Origin: Bacilli bacterium
Lineage (GTDB): Bacteria > Bacillota_I > Bacilli_A > RF39 > UBA660
Length of the DNA stretch: 64,000 nucleotides
Assembly (NCBI GenBank): GCA_900752905.1
Contig: CAADWX010000022.1
Coordinates: forward strand, 20,770 to 84,769
Reading direction: 5' to 3'
Shown here one piece after another: positions 9,340 to 17,979 of the stretch. Numbering within the stretch: the first letter of the stretch is position 1; the number at the start of each line of letters is the position of its first letter. The notes below the pieces were generated by a model. That model searched no databases and was not told the origin of the DNA. It was given only the letters and a program-made list of their open reading frames with translations. The position numbers were made by a program, and so were the translations under genes.

Positions 9340-10746
9340 ATGAAAAAGACAAAGATAATTTGTAGTATTGGACCATCAAGCTGTGATCCTAATGTAATGG
9401 CTCAAATGGTTAATAATGGTATGAATGTAGCTCGTATTAATTTTTCACATGCTACATTAGAAGAAAAAGTGGGTGTAGTTAATTCAGTACATCAAGTAAG
9501 AGAAATGACTGGAAAAACTGTAGCTATATTATATGATACAAAAGGACCTGAATTTAGAAATGGTATGTTAGAAAATGACGAAATTAATTTAGTTGAAGGA
9601 AAAACAATTAGAGTAGTTAAAGAATCTGTTTTAGGAAATGAAGAAAGATTCTCTGTTAACCATCCACAAGCAATTGATTCATTAAGTATAGGTGATATAA
9701 TTTTACTTGAAAATGGATTAATGAAAATTAAGGTTATTTCTAAAGAAAATGATGGTGTAACTTGTGAAATAGTAAATGGTGGTGTACTTGGTAATAAAAA
9801 ATCACTAAGTGTTCCTGGTGTTAAATTAGATATTCCATTTATAAGTGATGTTGATCGTGAAGATATTATTTATGCGTGTGAACATGAAGGAGATTTTATA
9901 GCATTATCATTTGTTTCATCTGCTCAAGATGTACTTGAAGCAAGAGAAATCTTAAAAGAATACAATAGAGAAGATATGAAAGTAATTTCTAAAATTGAAA
10001 GTACAACAGGTATTGAAAATTTAGATTCAATTATTGAGGTATCAGATGGTGTAATGGTAGCAAGAGGAGATTTAGGTGTTGAAGCACCACTTCAAGAAAT
10101 CCCTATATTACAAAAATTAATTATTGATAGATGCAGACATTTTGGAAAATTCTGTATAGTAGCAACTGAAATGTTAGAATCAATGAAAAAGAATGCCCGT
10201 CCAACAAGAGCTGAAGTTTCTGATATAGCAAATGCTGTATTAAATGGAGCAGATGCAGTTATGTTATCTGGTGAAACTACTATGGGAAAATATCCAGTAG
10301 AAACAGTTAGATATATGGCAGAAGTATGTGAATGTACTGAAAAAGCATTAGATTACAAAGTTAATATCGATAATGTTGAAAGAACTATTCCAGGAGCAAT
10401 AGCAACAAGTGTTGTAGAAACTTCTAACTTGTTAAAAGCTAAACTAATAGTAGCAGCAACAATGAGTGGTTCAACAGCTCGTTCAATAAGTAATTTAAGA
10501 CCAGAAAGCCTAATTTTAGCTACATGTACTGATGAACAAACAGCTCGTTCATTAATGTTAAACTTTGGTGTTTATCCAGTAATAACTACTAAATATACAT
10601 CAACAGATATTATAGTAAAAGATAGTATAGAACAAGCTAAATTATTTACTGAATTAAATAAAGATGATATTTTATTAATAACTGGAGGATTTACTTTAGG
10701 TGAAGAAACAGTTCCAACTAACTTTATGAAAATAGAAAAAATTTAG
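9340..10746 (+). CDS. pyk: Pyruvate kinase
   Basis: 468 residues; converts PEP and ADP to pyruvate and ATP, the last step of glycolysis. N-terminal KIICSIGPSS, VARINFSH with the catalytic Arg, DTKGPEFR, and the signature region VMVARGDLGVE plus ATEMLESM are present. It lacks the extra C-terminal PEP-utiliser domain found in Bacillus pyruvate kinases. The start at 9340 follows AGAGGAAGT; an open extension to 9235 overlaps the upstream terminator and is not homologous. A promoter starts directly after the stop codon. Confidence 0.95.
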   Translation: MKKTKIICSIGPSSCDPNVMAQMVNNGMNVARINFSHATLEEKVGVVNSVHQVREMTGKTVAILYDTKGPEFRNGMLENDEINLVEGKTIRVVKESVLGNEERFSVNHPQAIDSLSIGDIILLENGLMKIKVISKENDGVTCEIVNGGVLGNKKSLSVPGVKLDIPFISDVDREDIIYACEHEGDFIALSFVSSAQDVLEAREILKEYNREDMKVISKIESTTGIENLDSIIEVSDGVMVARGDLGVEAPLQEIPILQKLIIDRCRHFGKFCIVATEMLESMKKNARPTRAEVSDIANAVLNGADAVMLSGETTMGKYPVETVRYMAEVCECTEKALDYKVNIDNVERTIPGAIATSVVETSNLLKAKLIVAATMSGSTARSISNLRPESLILATCTDEQTARSLMLNFGVYPVITTKYTSTDIIVKDSIEQAKLFTELNKDDILLITGGFTLGEETVPTNFMKIEKI

Positions 10747-10775
10747 TTGACTAAAAATATATTTAAATGTATACT
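10747..10775 (+). promoter_or_regulatory. Promoter of the T-box/hisS/aspS operon
   Basis: TTGACT (10747-10752), a 17-nt spacer and TATACT (10770-10775). The -35 begins on the first base after the pyk stop codon, so the operon has its own start. Confidence 0.75.
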
Positions 10776-10781
10776 AATTGT

Positions 10782-10978
10782 AATATTTACTTGAAAGAGT
10801 ACTAATATTTGTTTCTTAGAGAAAATGTGGTTTGGTGCAAACATTAAAACAAATATTAAGAAAGACATCAAGTGTTAAATAATCGTGTTTCTCGCGTTAA
10901 GAGAATAAGAGTATAGAAAGTCTATAAAAATAAGGTGGCACCACGGTAGTTTATCGTCCTTAATTTTTAGGCTTTTTT
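10782..10978 (+). promoter_or_regulatory. T-box riboswitch (His/Asp) with antiterminator/terminator
   Basis: The leader holds the invariant T-box AAGGTGGCACCACGG (10932-10946), followed by a CGTCC segment and a T-rich terminator ending near 10977. Upstream is a Stem I with an apical GGTTTGGTGCAAAC block (10829-10842) and a specifier region GACAT (10864-10868) on the 3' side. GAC (10864-10866) reads as Asp and CAT (10866-10868) as His; hisS and aspS are both downstream. Uncharged tRNA should stabilise the antiterminator and allow readthrough. Confidence 0.85.
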
Positions 10979-10996
10979 GTGTCTAGGGGGAGTTTT

Positions 10997-12508
10997 ATGG
11001 AAAAGACATATTCAATATTATTTAAAAAAATTAATTATGACGCAAAAGAGGGCTATTTCTTTTTAAAACCAACAAAAGTTATTAAAACAAAGGAATTAAA
11101 CTTTGATTATAGTGAAATTAAAAGTAAATATACAGATGAATTAGCTAAAATAGATAATCAAAATTTATGGATATCTGATAATAAGCTTATATATGGTTAT
11201 AATTTAGATGAAAAAGTTGTATTTGATTGTTATCCAAAATTAAAAAAAGAATATATCGAAAATACATTGTATAATGATATATCTGGATGTATATACATAG
11301 GAAAATATAATAAATCAGATGATACAACTATTATTTTAAATTTATATAAAGATGTACTTGAAGAAGTAGTAGGTGAAGTTGAATTTTCGGATTTAGGAAT
11401 AAGTTTAGATGAGAATTCAAAACTTACAGCTTGCATTTTAAATCAAGAAAAAATAAAAAAATATATTAATTTACTTGAAAATAATAAAACGGAAGAAGTA
11501 AAAAATTTTTTTGAGGAAGTCTTAAATAGAGCTGAAGAATATGAAAAATTAGATATTTCACAAATAATAAATGGAAGTCAAAATAATAATTCACAAAAAA
11601 ATGAAGGTGAAGTAATAAATACTACTTTAGAAAATGAGTTAAATTCATTAAGAGAATTAGTTGGAATTAAAAATATAAAAGATAAAGTAAATGAATTGAT
11701 TACTTATTTAGAATTTATAGATAAAGTAAAAGAAAATGTTGAAATGAAGAATCCAAATTTACATATGCTTTATACAGGAAATCCTGGTACAGGTAAAACA
11801 ACTGTTGCTAGAATAATGTCAAGAATTTTATATTTATTAGGTTATACTAAAAGCAATAAATTTGTAGAAGCAACACCAAAAGATTTTATAGGAGAATATG
11901 TAGGACAAACAGCGCCTAAAACAGCAGAATTTATTAAAAATAATAAGGACGGAATAATTTTTATTGATGAAGCTTATGATTTTGCAGGAATAGCTCAAGA
12001 GTTTGGTGGAGAAGCTTTGGTAGAAATAATAAAAGAAATGGAAAAAAATGAAACAATTTTTATATTTGCTGGATATAAAGATGAAATGAATGATTTTGTA
12101 AAAATGAATCCTGGTTTAGCATCAAGATTGGGATATTATTTAGAATTTAAAGATTATTCAACAGAAGAATTGATGGAAATATTCAAATTAAAGCTTAAAA
12201 AGACTAAATTTAAAGTATCTGAAAATGCCTTAATGAAAATATATAATATTTTAGAAAAAATAGATAAAAGTAAAAATTTTGGTAATGGAAGATTTATCGA
12301 TAAATTATTTGATAAAATTATTATAAAACATGCTATTAATGTAAAAAAATCTAATGATATTAATGAATTAATTAAAATTACTGAAAATGATATAGATGAG
12401 AATTTAGTAAATGAATTGATTTATAGTGAAAATAATAAAGTCGCACTAGGATTTCAATATACAAAAAAAAGAATATTAGGAGGGAAAGAAAATGATACAA
12501 AAGCCTAA
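10997..12508 (+). CDS. AAA+ ATPase of the SpoVK/CbxX family
   Basis: 503 residues. The C-terminal half is an AAA+ module like SpoVK/CbbX: Walker A GNPGTGKTT (261-269), Walker B IIFIDEAY (320-327), a pore-loop-like FIGEYVGQT segment (298-305) and an arginine-finger region PGLASRL. The N-terminal 200 residues are an unrecognised domain and a polar linker (NGSQNNNSQ). The start at 10997 has a strong AGGGGGAG; an in-frame start at 10979 lies in the terminator. It is the first gene after the T-box and overlaps hisS by 17 bases, an unexpected place for such an ATPase. SpoVK acts in sporulation; the role here is unknown. Confidence 0.8.
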   Translation: MEKTYSILFKKINYDAKEGYFFLKPTKVIKTKELNFDYSEIKSKYTDELAKIDNQNLWISDNKLIYGYNLDEKVVFDCYPKLKKEYIENTLYNDISGCIYIGKYNKSDDTTIILNLYKDVLEEVVGEVEFSDLGISLDENSKLTACILNQEKIKKYINLLENNKTEEVKNFFEEVLNRAEEYEKLDISQIINGSQNNNSQKNEGEVINTTLENELNSLRELVGIKNIKDKVNELITYLEFIDKVKENVEMKNPNLHMLYTGNPGTGKTTVARIMSRILYLLGYTKSNKFVEATPKDFIGEYVGQTAPKTAEFIKNNKDGIIFIDEAYDFAGIAQEFGGEALVEIIKEMEKNETIFIFAGYKDEMNDFVKMNPGLASRLGYYLEFKDYSTEELMEIFKLKLKKTKFKVSENALMKIYNILEKIDKSKNFGNGRFIDKLFDKIIIKHAINVKKSNDINELIKITENDIDENLVNELIYSENNKVALGFQYTKKRILGGKENDTKA

Positions 12509-13757
12509 AGGTACATATGATGTATATGGAGATAAAAGTAAAAAAATATTGTATTTAGAAAATTTAATGAAAAATTTAATGGAAACATATAATTATGAGT
12601 ATGTTAGAACACCATTATTTGAATCAAGTGAATTGTTTCATAGAGGCGTAGGTGAAACAACAGATATAGTTACAAAAGAAACATATGACTTTATAGATAG
12701 AGGAGAAAGACACATGACTCTACGTCCTGAGGGAACTGCTGGAGTTGTAAGAAGTTTTATTGAAAATAAAATGTATGCTGAAGTAACACAACCAGTTAAA
12801 TGCTGGTATTATGGACCTATGTATAGATATGAAAGACCACAATCAGGTAGATTTCGTGAATTTTATCAATTTGGATGTGAAGTATTTGGTAGTTCAAATC
12901 CACTAAATGATGCTGAAATAATAAGTATACCAGTAAATTTTTATAGATTACTAGGATTAAAAGGAATAAAAGTTAATATAAATTCATTAGGAGATAAGCA
13001 GTCGAGAGAACAATACAGAAATGCTTTGATTGAGTATTTTAAACCACATATAGATGATTTATGTGAGGATTGTAAATGTAGATTTGAAAAAAATCCTCTT
13101 AGAATTCTAGATTGTAAAATAGATAAAGATAAAGAAATAATGAAGAATGCTCCAAAAACAATTGATTATTTAAATGAGGAATCAAAAAAGCACTTTGAAG
13201 ATGTAAAAAAATATCTAGATGCTTTACAAATAGAATATAAAGTAAATACAAATTTAGTTAGAGGTTTGGATTATTATTCACATACAGTTTTTGAAGTAGA
13301 AGCTTCTGTTGAAGGATTTGGAAGTCAAAATGTATTATGTGGTGGTGGAAGATACGATAATCTTGTAGAAAATATAGGAGGTCCAGCTACAAAAGGTGTT
13401 GGATTTGCTATGGGAATAGAAAGATTACTTACTGCTTTAGAATTTGAAAATATAAATTTAAATGAAAATAATAATGTTGATGTATATGTAATTCCAGTAG
13501 ATGAATCTATTAAATATGATGCATCATCACTTGTTATGTCACTTAGATTAAATGGATTTAAAGTTGATATGGATTATATGAATAGAAATATGAAATCAAA
13601 CTTTAAACAAGCAGATAGAATTAATGCAAAGTATATTATTATTATTGGAGAAGATGAAGTTAAAACAAATACATTAACAATAAAAAATAATAAAACAAAA
13701 GAAGAACATAAAATAAATTTAGAAGATGTAGTAGAATTTTTAGATGAGGGAGAATAA
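12492..13757 (+). CDS. hisS: Histidine-tRNA ligase
   Basis: 421 residues, a class II synthetase of normal length. It has the N-terminal KPKGTYDV, motif 2 TLRPEGTAGVVR, the histidine-A signature GLDYYSHTVFEV, motif 3 within GVGFAMGIERL, and a C-terminal anticodon-binding domain (about 330-421). It charges tRNA-His. The start overlaps the ATPase gene; AGGAGGGAAAGAA precedes it. Expression should respond to the upstream T-box. Confidence 0.96.
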   Translation: MIQKPKGTYDVYGDKSKKILYLENLMKNLMETYNYEYVRTPLFESSELFHRGVGETTDIVTKETYDFIDRGERHMTLRPEGTAGVVRSFIENKMYAEVTQPVKCWYYGPMYRYERPQSGRFREFYQFGCEVFGSSNPLNDAEIISIPVNFYRLLGLKGIKVNINSLGDKQSREQYRNALIEYFKPHIDDLCEDCKCRFEKNPLRILDCKIDKDKEIMKNAPKTIDYLNEESKKHFEDVKKYLDALQIEYKVNTNLVRGLDYYSHTVFEVEASVEGFGSQNVLCGGGRYDNLVENIGGPATKGVGFAMGIERLLTALEFENINLNENNNVDVYVIPVDESIKYDASSLVMSLRLNGFKVDMDYMNRNMKSNFKQADRINAKYIIIIGEDEVKTNTLTIKNNKTKEEHKINLEDVVEFLDEGE

Positions 13758-13762
13758 GAATT

Positions 13763-14140
13763 ATGCTATGTACAGAAGAGGAACTTAAAAATAAAGATTT
13801 TTTTATCAGTCAAGATGGAAATTTTTATACTACAGATGAATCTGAAACATTAGATGATTTAGCAAGAAGTTTAATTAAAAATATACAAATAGAAAATAAT
13901 GATTATGTTGATTATTTAATAAATAATTTAGGATATGTTTTATATGAACATGTTGGGAAAGAAATTGATATAAGAATACCAAAATATGAATTAGGTGGAT
14001 TAATGATGTCTAAAATTCAAAAGAAAAAATTAGTTGACTATGTTCTTAATTTTGAACAACAAGGATCAGCAATATTATCGTTAACTAAGATTTTAGAATT
14101 AGATAGTGATGGTTGTTCTTTAAAAATGAAAAAGAGGTAG
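13763..14140 (+). CDS. Hypothetical protein between hisS and aspS
   Basis: A 125-residue soluble acidic protein I do not recognise. It has no membrane segment, signal or obvious catalytic motif. It starts 5 bases after hisS behind GAGGGAGAA and ends 3 bases before aspS, so it belongs to the T-box operon. A GGLMMSKIQKKKLVDYVLNF helix lies near residues 77-96. Compact spacing and intact reading frame argue for a real gene; placement suggests a translation-related role, which is inference only. Confidence 0.65.
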   Translation: MLCTEEELKNKDFFISQDGNFYTTDESETLDDLARSLIKNIQIENNDYVDYLINNLGYVLYEHVGKEIDIRIPKYELGGLMMSKIQKKKLVDYVLNFEQQGSAILSLTKILELDSDGCSLKMKKR

Positions 14141-14143
14141 AAA

Positions 14144-15457
14144 ATGAAAAAAATATATGTACAAGATTTAAAAAAATATTTAAATAGCGAAATAGAGTTT
14201 AGTGGATTTGTAGATACTATTCGTGATAAAAAATGGGTAATGTTTGTAATACTTAGAGATTCAACAGGAAAATTACAAATGACTATAGAAAAAAGTGATG
14301 AAAATAATCAAGAGTTACTTGGTATTATGAATTCTATAACTGTTGAAAGTACAGTTAAAATAAAAGGTAAATTATTAGAAAATGAAGCAGTAAAATTAGG
14401 AGGTATGGAACTTATTCCTTCGTCTATAGAAGTTACAAGTGTTGCTGAAAATCTTCCATTTGATTTTAATAATTTAGATTGTGTTAACATTGATACAAGA
14501 TTAGATTACAGATGGTTAGATATAAGAAATGAAAAAAATATGCTTACAAGACAGATTGAATCAACTATGATACAAGCTATGAGAGAATATTTATATGAAC
14601 AAGATTTTACTGAAATACATACTCCAAAATTAATAGGCGCTGCATCAGAATCAGGAAGTGAAGTATTTGAAGTAAAATACTTTGATAGAAAAGCCTATTT
14701 AGCGCAATCTCCTCAGTTTTATAAACAAATGGCTATGTCTGCAGGTATGAGTAAAATATTTGAAGTTGCTCCAGCTTTTAGAGCAGAAAATTCAAATACA
14801 AATAGACATGCCACAGAATTTACATCATTTGATTTAGAGTTTTCATATATAGATTCATATGAAGATGTAATGGATTTAGAAGAAGATTTACTTATAGCAG
14901 GACTTACTAAAGTAAAAGAAAAATATGGAGATAAAATAAAAGAATTATTTGATAAAGAAGTAATAATTCCATCAAAACCATTTCCACGTATAAAATTACA
15001 AGACTTATATAAAGAATTACATGAAAAATATAACTTTGATATTCCAACAGAAGATATTGGAGATATGAACGCAGAAGCAGAAAAATTAACATATAAGTTA
15101 GCACAAGAAAAATATAATAGTGAGTTTATGTTTGTTGTAGGTTATGCAGCAACAAAAAGACCTTTTTATCACATGAGAGATGAAAATGGTGTACTTCAAG
15201 GTTATGATTTAATATGGAGAGGAACAGAAATAACTAGCGGTGCTCAAAGAGAACATAGATATGAAGAATTAGTAAAAAATGCAAAAGAAAAAGGACTTGG
15301 TGAAGATGTTAAGTTCTATTTACAATTCTTTAAATATGGATGCCCTCCACATGGTGGATTTGCTATAGGTGTAGATAGACTTACAATGTTATTATTAGGA
15401 CTTACAATAAAAAATACACAATTTGTATTTAGAGGGCCTAATAGGTTAGAACCATAA
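14144..15457 (+). CDS. aspS: Aspartate-tRNA ligase, archaeal/nondiscriminating type
   Basis: 437 residues. An N-terminal OB-fold anticodon domain (1-110) leads into the class II core: motif 1 EIHTPKLIGAASESGSEVF, motif 2 FEVAPAFRAENSNTNRH, motif 3 GFAIGVDRLTMLLLG. It lacks the roughly 120-residue GAD insertion of bacterial AspRS (about 590 residues) and matches the shorter archaeal/eukaryal architecture. Such enzymes often charge both tRNA-Asp and tRNA-Asn, which requires GatCAB amidotransferase; none is visible here. Last gene of the T-box operon. Confidence 0.88.
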   Translation: MKKIYVQDLKKYLNSEIEFSGFVDTIRDKKWVMFVILRDSTGKLQMTIEKSDENNQELLGIMNSITVESTVKIKGKLLENEAVKLGGMELIPSSIEVTSVAENLPFDFNNLDCVNIDTRLDYRWLDIRNEKNMLTRQIESTMIQAMREYLYEQDFTEIHTPKLIGAASESGSEVFEVKYFDRKAYLAQSPQFYKQMAMSAGMSKIFEVAPAFRAENSNTNRHATEFTSFDLEFSYIDSYEDVMDLEEDLLIAGLTKVKEKYGDKIKELFDKEVIIPSKPFPRIKLQDLYKELHEKYNFDIPTEDIGDMNAEAEKLTYKLAQEKYNSEFMFVVGYAATKRPFYHMRDENGVLQGYDLIWRGTEITSGAQREHRYEELVKNAKEKGLGEDVKFYLQFFKYGCPPHGGFAIGVDRLTMLLLGLTIKNTQFVFRGPNRLEP

Positions 15458-15478
15458 GAAACAGTATTGTTTCTTTTT
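15456..15478 (+). terminator. Terminator of the hisS-aspS operon
   Basis: AAGAAAC / GTTTCTT stem with a six-base loop and a T run; the stem begins inside the aspS stop codon. Confidence 0.75.
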
Positions 15479-15495
15479 CTTTCTTATGATATAAT
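15467..15495 (+). promoter_or_regulatory. Promoter of the HA-repeat gene
   Basis: TTGTTT (15467-15472), 17 nt, TATAAT (15490-15495). The -35 overlaps the aspS terminator stem, and the Shine-Dalgarno follows about 13 bases after the -10. Confidence 0.6.
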
Positions 15496-15517
15496 ACAAC
15501 ACCAATGGAGGATTTAT

Positions 15518-16858
15518 ATGGAAAATATTGATTTATGGAATAAAAATTATGATTTAGCAAGAATTTATTATGAAAAAAATGGAAATTTATTAATACCAAA
15601 TAGATTTAAGACAAAAAATGGATATGAATATGATGAAAATGGAATTTATTTAGGAGTATGGATAAGAACTCAAAGAAAAAAATATAATAAAGTAATAAAA
15701 AGTATCATAACACAAGAACAAATAGAAAAATTAAATGAGATTGGTATGGTATGGAAAATTGAAAGCTATACAGCTAAAGATTATTTTGATTTAGCTACAG
15801 AATACTATAACCATCATGGAAATCTTTTAGTGCACAAAAGATTTAAAACAATAAATGGATATGATTATGATAAATCAGGTGTTCCATTGGGATACTGGAT
15901 TGGAAAACAAAGAAATTTGTATCCAAATTTAAAGAAAGAAGTAATTGATGCTTTAGAAAAAATAGGTATGGTTTGGGATCCATATGAAACACGTTTTGAT
16001 AATATGTTAGCTCTTGCAACCAATTATTATGAAAAAAATGGTGATTTGAATATTCCTTTAAATTTTAAAACAATAAATGGATATGAATATAATAATGCTG
16101 GAGTTGCTTTAGGAATTTGGCTATATAATATAAGAAAAAGCGAAGTAGGAAAAGTGACGATGAAAATAACTAATGAAAGATTAGAAAAACTAAAAAAAAT
16201 TGGATATAAAAAAGGTTTAAGATCAGAAATTAATTATGATAAAATGGTAGAATTAATTAAAAACTATCATGAACATTATGATAACATAAATATACCTTTA
16301 AATTTTAAAACAAAAGATGGTATTAATTATGATGAGAATGGAGTTTTTTTAGGATTGTGGATAAGAAGACAAATGAAATTAATAGAAGAAAACAGTATTA
16401 GTCATAAAAATTTAGAAAAATTAAAAAAACTAAAATTTGATATACAAATAGAAGATAGAGAACAAAAATGGGAAAGATTATTTTCTTTAGCTACGATATA
16501 TTTTAATAAATATAATAACCTAAAAATACCTCGTTCATTTAAGACAAAAAATGGATATGAATATGATCCGGATGGTTTAAATTTAGGAATTTGGATACAA
16601 GTTCAAAGAAAGAATTATCATAATAATAAATTAGAATATGATAAAACAAAGAAATTAAATGAAATAAAAATGATTTGGAATAAAAGGGAATATGATTTTT
16701 ATAATGGAAATATAACTCCTAGAGTAAAAAAAGAAATATTAAAACAATTTAAAGATTATTTGGAATCTATTGATTTAAATATGTTTGAAAATAAAGAAGA
16801 TGTAAAAAGGATAAGTTCTGGATTTTCTAAAGTATTAACATATAATAAAGTAAAATAA
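15518..16858 (+). CDS. Helicase-associated (HA) domain repeat protein
   Basis: 446 residues made of five tandem repeats of about 72-80 residues. Each has a helix with YY.K.GNL.IP, then FKT.NGYEYD..G..LG.W, a basic helix, and LEKIGM.W. This is the pattern of the Helicase Associated domain, usually found in tandem at the C-terminus of DEAD/DEAH helicases of some bacteria and thought to bind nucleic acid. No helicase core is present; the protein is HA repeats only, plus a 40-residue basic tail. The start at 15518 follows TGGAGG; the earlier open frame from 15467 overlaps the promoter. It stands alone between a terminator and prfA. Confidence 0.75.
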   Translation: MENIDLWNKNYDLARIYYEKNGNLLIPNRFKTKNGYEYDENGIYLGVWIRTQRKKYNKVIKSIITQEQIEKLNEIGMVWKIESYTAKDYFDLATEYYNHHGNLLVHKRFKTINGYDYDKSGVPLGYWIGKQRNLYPNLKKEVIDALEKIGMVWDPYETRFDNMLALATNYYEKNGDLNIPLNFKTINGYEYNNAGVALGIWLYNIRKSEVGKVTMKITNERLEKLKKIGYKKGLRSEINYDKMVELIKNYHEHYDNINIPLNFKTKDGINYDENGVFLGLWIRRQMKLIEENSISHKNLEKLKKLKFDIQIEDREQKWERLFSLATIYFNKYNNLKIPRSFKTKNGYEYDPDGLNLGIWIQVQRKNYHNNKLEYDKTKKLNEIKMIWNKREYDFYNGNITPRVKKEILKQFKDYLESIDLNMFENKEDVKRISSGFSKVLTYNKVK

Positions 16859-16876
16859 GCAGTATTGCTTATTTTT
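16853..16876 (+). terminator. Terminator of the HA-repeat gene
   Basis: AAATAAGC / GCTTATTT stem with loop AGTATT and trailing T's; it spans the stop codon. Confidence 0.75.
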
Positions 16877-16893
16877 AATATTTATAGTATAAT
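16865..16893 (+). promoter_or_regulatory. Promoter of prfA-prmC
   Basis: TTGCTT (16865-16870) lies inside the terminator's 3' arm, then 17 nt and TATAAT (16888-16893). AAAGGAG begins 14 bases later. Confidence 0.65.
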
Positions 16894-16919
16894 TTTTAAG
16901 ATGAAAAGGAGATTTACTT

Positions 16920-17978
16920 ATGATAGAAAGACTTCAAAATATAGAAAATAGATATAAAGAAATAGAAAATGAATTATCAAAACCAGAAGTTATATCTAAT
17001 ATAAAAGAAACAACATCTTTAGCTAAAGAACAATCTTCATTAAGAGAAGCTTATGATGCTTATCAAGAATATAAAAAATTAACATCTGGAATAGAAGAAG
17101 CAGAAGAAATGTTACATGATCCAGAACTCTCAGAAATGGCTAAGGAAGAACTAGAATCTTTAAAAGAAAAATTGGATAAACTTAATAAAGATTTAGAAAT
17201 AATTTTATTACCAAAAGATCCTAATGATGGTAAAAATGTTATTGTAGAAATTCGTGGAGCAGCTGGTGGTGATGAAGGTAATATATTTGCTGGAGATTTA
17301 TTTGATATGTATAAACACTATGCTGAAAAACAGGGTTGGAGTATTGAAATAAATGAAGAATATCCATCTGAAGCAGGGGGATATTCACTTATAAGTTTTA
17401 CTGTTAAGGGTGAAAATGCATACTCAAAATTAAAATATGAATCTGGGGCTCATAGAGTACAAAGGGTTCCTTCAACAGAAACTCAAGGAAGAGTACATAC
17501 CTCAACAGCGACTGTTTTGTCAATCCCAGAAGCAGAAGATTTTGATTATGAACTTGATATGAATGAAGTTAGAATAGATATTACACGAGCATCTGGATGT
17601 GGAGGTCAAGGAGTTAATACAACTGATTCAGCTGTAAGACTTACACATATACCAACTGGATTAGTTGTATATTCTCAAACAGAAAGAAGTCAAATAAAAA
17701 ATAAAGAGAAAGCTATAAAAATTTTAAAAGCTAGATTGTATGACTTAAAATTAAGAGAAAAAGAAGAAAAAGAAGGAGCAGAGCGTCGTAGTAAAATTGG
17801 AACTGGAGATAGAAGCGAAAAAATAAGAACATATAATTATCCTCAAAATAGGGTTACAGATCATAGAATAGGGTTTACTATAAATGCTCTTGATAGAGTA
17901 ATGCAAGGCGATTTAGATAAAATTATAGAGGCATTGATTACAGAAGATCAAAACAGAAAATTAAGAGGAGAAGAATAA
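16920..17978 (+). CDS. prfA: Peptide chain release factor 1
   Basis: 352 residues, full length for RF1, which terminates at UAA/UAG. The PxT-type codon-recognition motif appears as VPSTETQGR and the catalytic GGQ is at 228-230 (SGCGGQGVN). In most RF1 proteins the residue after GGQ is His; here it is Gly, a small deviation. ATG at 16920 follows AAAGGAGATTTACTT. prmC, which methylates the GGQ glutamine, starts 1 base after the stop. Confidence 0.96.
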   Translation: MIERLQNIENRYKEIENELSKPEVISNIKETTSLAKEQSSLREAYDAYQEYKKLTSGIEEAEEMLHDPELSEMAKEELESLKEKLDKLNKDLEIILLPKDPNDGKNVIVEIRGAAGGDEGNIFAGDLFDMYKHYAEKQGWSIEINEEYPSEAGGYSLISFTVKGENAYSKLKYESGAHRVQRVPSTETQGRVHTSTATVLSIPEAEDFDYELDMNEVRIDITRASGCGGQGVNTTDSAVRLTHIPTGLVVYSQTERSQIKNKEKAIKILKARLYDLKLREKEEKEGAERRSKIGTGDRSEKIRTYNYPQNRVTDHRIGFTINALDRVMQGDLDKIIEALITEDQNRKLRGEE

Positions 17979-17979
17979 C

